From NCBI GenBank assembly GCA_037447655.1, contig JBBHKE010003162.1, positions 1 to 19,279 on the forward strand: DNA of 19,279 bases, given 5' to 3'. Within the stretch, counting starts at the first letter, position 1, and every line of letters starts with the position of its first letter. Below, one piece after another: positions 16,926 to 19,279 of this stretch. The notes under the pieces were generated by a model. It saw only the letters and a list, made by a program, of their open reading frames with translations, was not told the DNA's origin and ran no database searches. This DNA is from Zygnema cylindricum (taxonomy: Eukaryota; Streptophyta; Zygnematophyceae; Zygnematales; Zygnemataceae). Made by a program: the position numbers and the translations under genes.

Positions 16926-17522
16926 AATAATGAATATACTATAGACAAACCTTTGCACCGGTAGTCAGATATCCCTTAGTCAGAATCCTTTTAAGTTTAG
17001 CAGCACTAAAGGATATGGAAATATACCAGATAGATATTAAGACCGCCTTCTTACACGCAGAGTTGGAAGAAGAAATCTACATGAGGCAACCGGAGGGATT
17101 CATGGAAATTCGAGAAAAAACAAGGTGTGCAAACGGATAAAATAACTTTATGGCCTAAAACAAGCCCCGCGAAAATAGAATATAAAATTGGACGAAAATC
17201 TGACAAGTTTGGGATATATTAGAATAAGTTTAGATCTTGTTGTTATTTATGTTGATGATTTGTTAGTCTTAAACAAGTCATTCGATAAAATTAACAAACT
17301 CAAACAAGATTTGAAAAGTCGGTTTGACATAAAAAATCTCGGCGAAAGCAAAATACATTTTGGGGATTCAAATGAAAAGGGATAGAGGGAATAGAATTAT
17401 AAGAATCACTCAGAAAGAAGTTATCGGAATATGCTATAAAAGTTTCAGATGGAGAAAGCAAATGGGTTTACCACTCCCATCGATCTAAAGAAAGTACCGG
17501 AGGGGAGTGAAGAGCGAGGGAT
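16926..17522 (+). pseudogene. pol: E1 reverse transcriptase, copy C, with YVDD box
   Basis: It restarts inside RT at the position of KGYTQ/IDYEE and shares with copy A the TGA-ATA change, so A and C are closer to each other than to B. It has TFAPVVRYP, DIKTAFLHAELEEE, a degraded KQAPR box, a deletion of about 45 nt, then VVIYVDDLLVLNKS (catalytic YVDD) and SRFDIKNLGES. It is cut at 17522 by the E5 LTR, roughly where E4 has KGSVTPMEF. RNase H is absent from the window. Confidence 0.88.
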
Positions 17523-17669
17523 TGTTGAAAAGACGTAATTAATAGTTCACTTCACTATTTTAGTTTTAATTTAAACAAAGAGATTGAGGATCAAAGGCAC
17601 GCCATGGCTGCCGCCATATTTAGAAAGTGGCAAAGTAGAGGATATTTTACTAAAATGTTGCTTAAGTCC

Positions 17670-17727
17670 ACATTTGAACCTGGGTCTGTGAACTATTATG
17701 TAGAAGTAAGCCCTATCCAACAGGGAG
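17670..17727 (-). other. Antisense tRNA-like module in the E5 LTR
   Basis: On the minus strand CTCCCTGTTGG then ATAGGGC (A-box-like), then GGTTCAAATGT (B-box-like) at tRNA spacing, followed by a TTTT. It occupies the position of the module in E1, E2 and E3. Confidence 0.4.
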
Positions 17728-18036
17728 TTATCGAAACGATACACATTACGGGTTTCAAAGATATATAAACATTAACGCAACAGCTAGTTAACAGCAGACT
17801 ACTAACCTAAAAGAGCAATTCATGCATGTACGCGAATCTGAACCGTGTAAAATATGTTTAGATCGGACGGTCGCCATTGTAGCCGCCACCAGAAGTGAGC
17901 TTTTGGCGTAATTTGGAGATAGCGTCACGCGCTGCCACGTGGCGCCATATTATTTGATACCGGAGAAGATGGGAGGAGGAACCATGGCTCCCAATTTGAC
18001 AAGTGTCACCTTGTAGACCATGTCGTACAATGGCCA

Positions 18037-18061
18037 TACAATAACTACATCTCTTATTGTA
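18037..18061 (+). promoter_or_regulatory. LTR stem-loop, E5 copy
   Basis: TACAATAA (18037-18044) and TTATTGTA (18054-18061) pair perfectly around a 9-nt loop. It is shorter than in the other copies but at the same place. Confidence 0.55.
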
Positions 18062-18386
18062 CCTTCTAATACTATATAGTGTTCCTATTGGACTAGAATT
18101 TAGTAGTAGGTAGTCGTGAGTAGGCAGACCAAGACTTAGTGATATTTAGGTACCTCTTTCTAAGAGAGCTTGTAACTATAAAGGTCATCTTTGACTAGCC
18201 ATAACTTACTGCTCAAGGGAGCAATTTTAGTGATTCTTTTTGCGTTTGACTCAAGGGAGTCTTGTCCTCACAGGGGTGAGGGTGGTCAGAATATTTGTAT
18301 GCCTGGGCGGCAATTATTCAGTGGGAAAGTGGAAGGGGCAAATATTATCCTAAAGGCTTTACATAGGCTGCTCATTCTGTGGGTCA

Positions 18387-19279
18387 ATGGAGACCACCGA
18401 ATTTCAGGTTATGGGCCCACCCTTTAAGGTGCCCATATTTGATGGATCAGACTTTTTGTATTGGGAAATGATGATGGAGGTAGAACTATTTGAGAAGCAT
18501 CTATGGGGCATAGTGTCTGGACAAATTCGATGCCCACCTCCAGCTGGGTTTGGAGGGACACGTTTTTCGGGCACCTCCACCTCTACAGTTGGTAGAACAG
18601 TTGCCACCATCACCGAGGATGAAGATGAGGAAGGAGAGGAGATTGTCATAGAAGGAGAAAATGGAGGAGTTGCAACTCAAGTGACACCATTGCCGAAGGC
18701 GATACTGGTAGCAGCACCACCAACAACGGCAACAAGGGTTCAGACCGAAAGATCAGAGTATGAAAAGTGGAACTACAAAGACAAGGTTGCTAAGCTCTTA
18801 ATTCTTAAAAGTGTACCAAAGGGCATTGCAATTCCCCTTATGCATGTCAAATCTTCATCTCACATTTGGATATCACTAGTTAACAAATATGAGAGTGGAT
18901 CATTGCAGCAACAACAGTTGGCGGAAAATAAGATTGCAGCTTATACTTATAAAGGAGGAAGTATGAATAATTATTGCAATGATTTAAGAGCACTATTTGG
19001 AGAGTTAGAGAGTGCAGGTAACTCATGGTCTGAGAGACAAAGAGTGAACACATTAATGATGAAACTACCTGAAGAGTATGAGAACATCATTAACCGATTG
19101 CAGGACATAGGAGATAGCATTTGGAATTGGGATGACACAGTGTGAATGATTCTACTGAAAGAAAGCACCATAGAGCTTAGGATAGGGAGTCCAAGTGTTC
19201 AAGCATTGTCTGCAGGAGCTGATTGGCGAAAGCGTGATGAGGAGAGAGGGAAAGATCCCTATCGAAACTTTGGTGGAAG
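18387..19279 (+). pseudogene. gag: E5 gag (5' part, one nonsense codon)
   Basis: The frame from 18387 encodes METTEFQVMGPPFKVPIF, the copia gag start region with DFLYWEMM (residues 22-29), a Pro/Gly-Thr and acidic insert (about 48-92, EDEDEEGEE), then a UBN2-type capsid domain (about 125-240: YEKWNYKDKVAKLLIL, GGSMNNYCNDLRALFG). TGA at 19143-19145 replaces the GGG codon of E1. The same frame then continues as MILLKESTIELR..WRKRDEERGKDPYRNFGG to the window edge, before the zinc knuckle. The first ATG is in the LTR; a second ATG at 18411 lies in the primer-binding site. Which is used cannot be told from sequence. Confidence 0.85.
18407..18420 (+). other. E5 primer-binding site, complementary to the tRNA-iMet anticodon arm
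   Basis: GGTTATGGGCCCAC follows the LTR without a gap. Its complement GTGGGCCCATAACC is the anticodon stem-loop of eukaryotic initiator tRNA-Met (anticodon CAU inside). Most plant copia elements instead carry TGGTATCAGAGC, complementary to the 3' end of that tRNA, which is absent here. Drosophila copia is the known precedent for priming from a cleaved half of tRNA-iMet. Confidence 0.75.

Larger units (their letters stand above)
3142..17522 (+). mobile_element. E1: decayed plus-strand Ty1/copia element, split by nested insertions
   Basis: In order the element shows a 5' LTR, a tRNA-iMet-type primer-binding site, gag with a CCHC knuckle, protease, integrase and reverse transcriptase, which is the copia order with integrase before RT. 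Three minus-strand insertions (3908-5144, 5633-6907, 7258-13051) interrupt it, and removing them restores alignment to the E5 gag. The protein-coding parts carry many stops and frameshifts. RNase H and the 3' LTR are missing here. The simplest reading is that E5 inserted into the RT region at 17523, leaving the rest of E1 to the right of the window. Confidence 0.85.
17523..18406 (+). repeat. E5 5' LTR, 884 bp
   Basis: It starts TGTTGAAAAG and ends GAATTTCA. It contains an antisense tRNA-like module, a CACGTGGC box, a stem-loop with ACTATATAG beyond it (TATA candidate near 18073), a CCTATTGG CCAAT-type box, and the twin palindromes 18211-18222 and 18248-18261. The five bases on either side (GGGAT and GGTTA) differ, so it is not a solo LTR. 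Confidence 0.88.
17523..19279 (+). mobile_element. E5: younger plus-strand element of the main family (5' part)
   Basis: The LTR (17523-18406), the primer-binding site and the start of gag are in the normal order; the rest lies beyond the window. Gag has one visible nonsense codon, so E5 is better preserved than E1. Because it starts abruptly in E1's RT, it most likely inserted there. Confidence 0.85.

Noticed and set aside
17523-18406. E5 LTR read as a solo LTR
   Set aside because: The flanking five bases differ, and a primer-binding site plus gag follow directly.

Overview
The window is plant nuclear DNA made almost entirely of nested Ty1/copia LTR retrotransposons. I found no intact host gene and no RNA gene. 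The evidence for a repeat-rich plant genome is: broken copia polyproteins in the order gag, protease (PR), integrase (IN), reverse transcriptase (RT), RNase H; LTRs with TG...CA ends and 5-bp target-site duplications (TSDs); long AT-rich spacers; and many stacked insertions. I cannot name the species. Every open reading frame longer than about 60 codons is either a fragment of a retroelement polyprotein or a chance frame in an LTR or repeat.

Layout. About 600-1196 is the 3' part of an LTR of the main family (copy L1). A GC-rich 26-bp minisatellite follows (about 1240-1815), then a TATA box, two large palindromes and otherwise featureless AT-rich DNA up to 3141. From 3142 to 17522 lies a decayed plus-strand copia element, E1. 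It has a 5' LTR (3142-3907 and 5150-5294), a primer-binding site at 5295, and gag, PR, IN and RT pieces scattered to 17522. Three minus-strand insertions split it. E2 (3908-5144) is a solo LTR of the same family inside E1's own LTR. E3 (5633-6907) is a solo LTR of the same family inside gag, with a perfect ATATG TSD. E4 (7258-13051) belongs to a different copia family with an 840-bp LTR; it also sits in gag and carries a pol region that is nearly continuous but has stop codons. E1's RT region is present in three diverged tandem copies around a 10-N assembly gap (15770-15779). At 17523 a younger plus-strand element of the main family, E5, begins; its LTR, primer-binding site and gag run off the right edge.

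Main points. (1) The main family's primer-binding site, directly after the LTR, reads GGTTATGGGCCCAC. That is complementary to the anticodon stem-loop of initiator tRNA-Met, so this plant family appears to use half-tRNA priming as Drosophila copia does. (2) All five LTR copies whose 3' end is visible carry an ATG exactly 20 nt before that end, and in E5 gag is open from it through the primer-binding site. (3) The LTRs share a stem-loop whose arms change in a compensatory way, a pair of small palindromes, and an antisense tRNA-like module with A and B boxes. (4) The segment 6686-8097 is repeated at 11640-13051 with a pattern of differences expected if a full-length allele and a solo-LTR allele of the same E4 insertion had been placed end to end, either by the assembly or by a real rearrangement.
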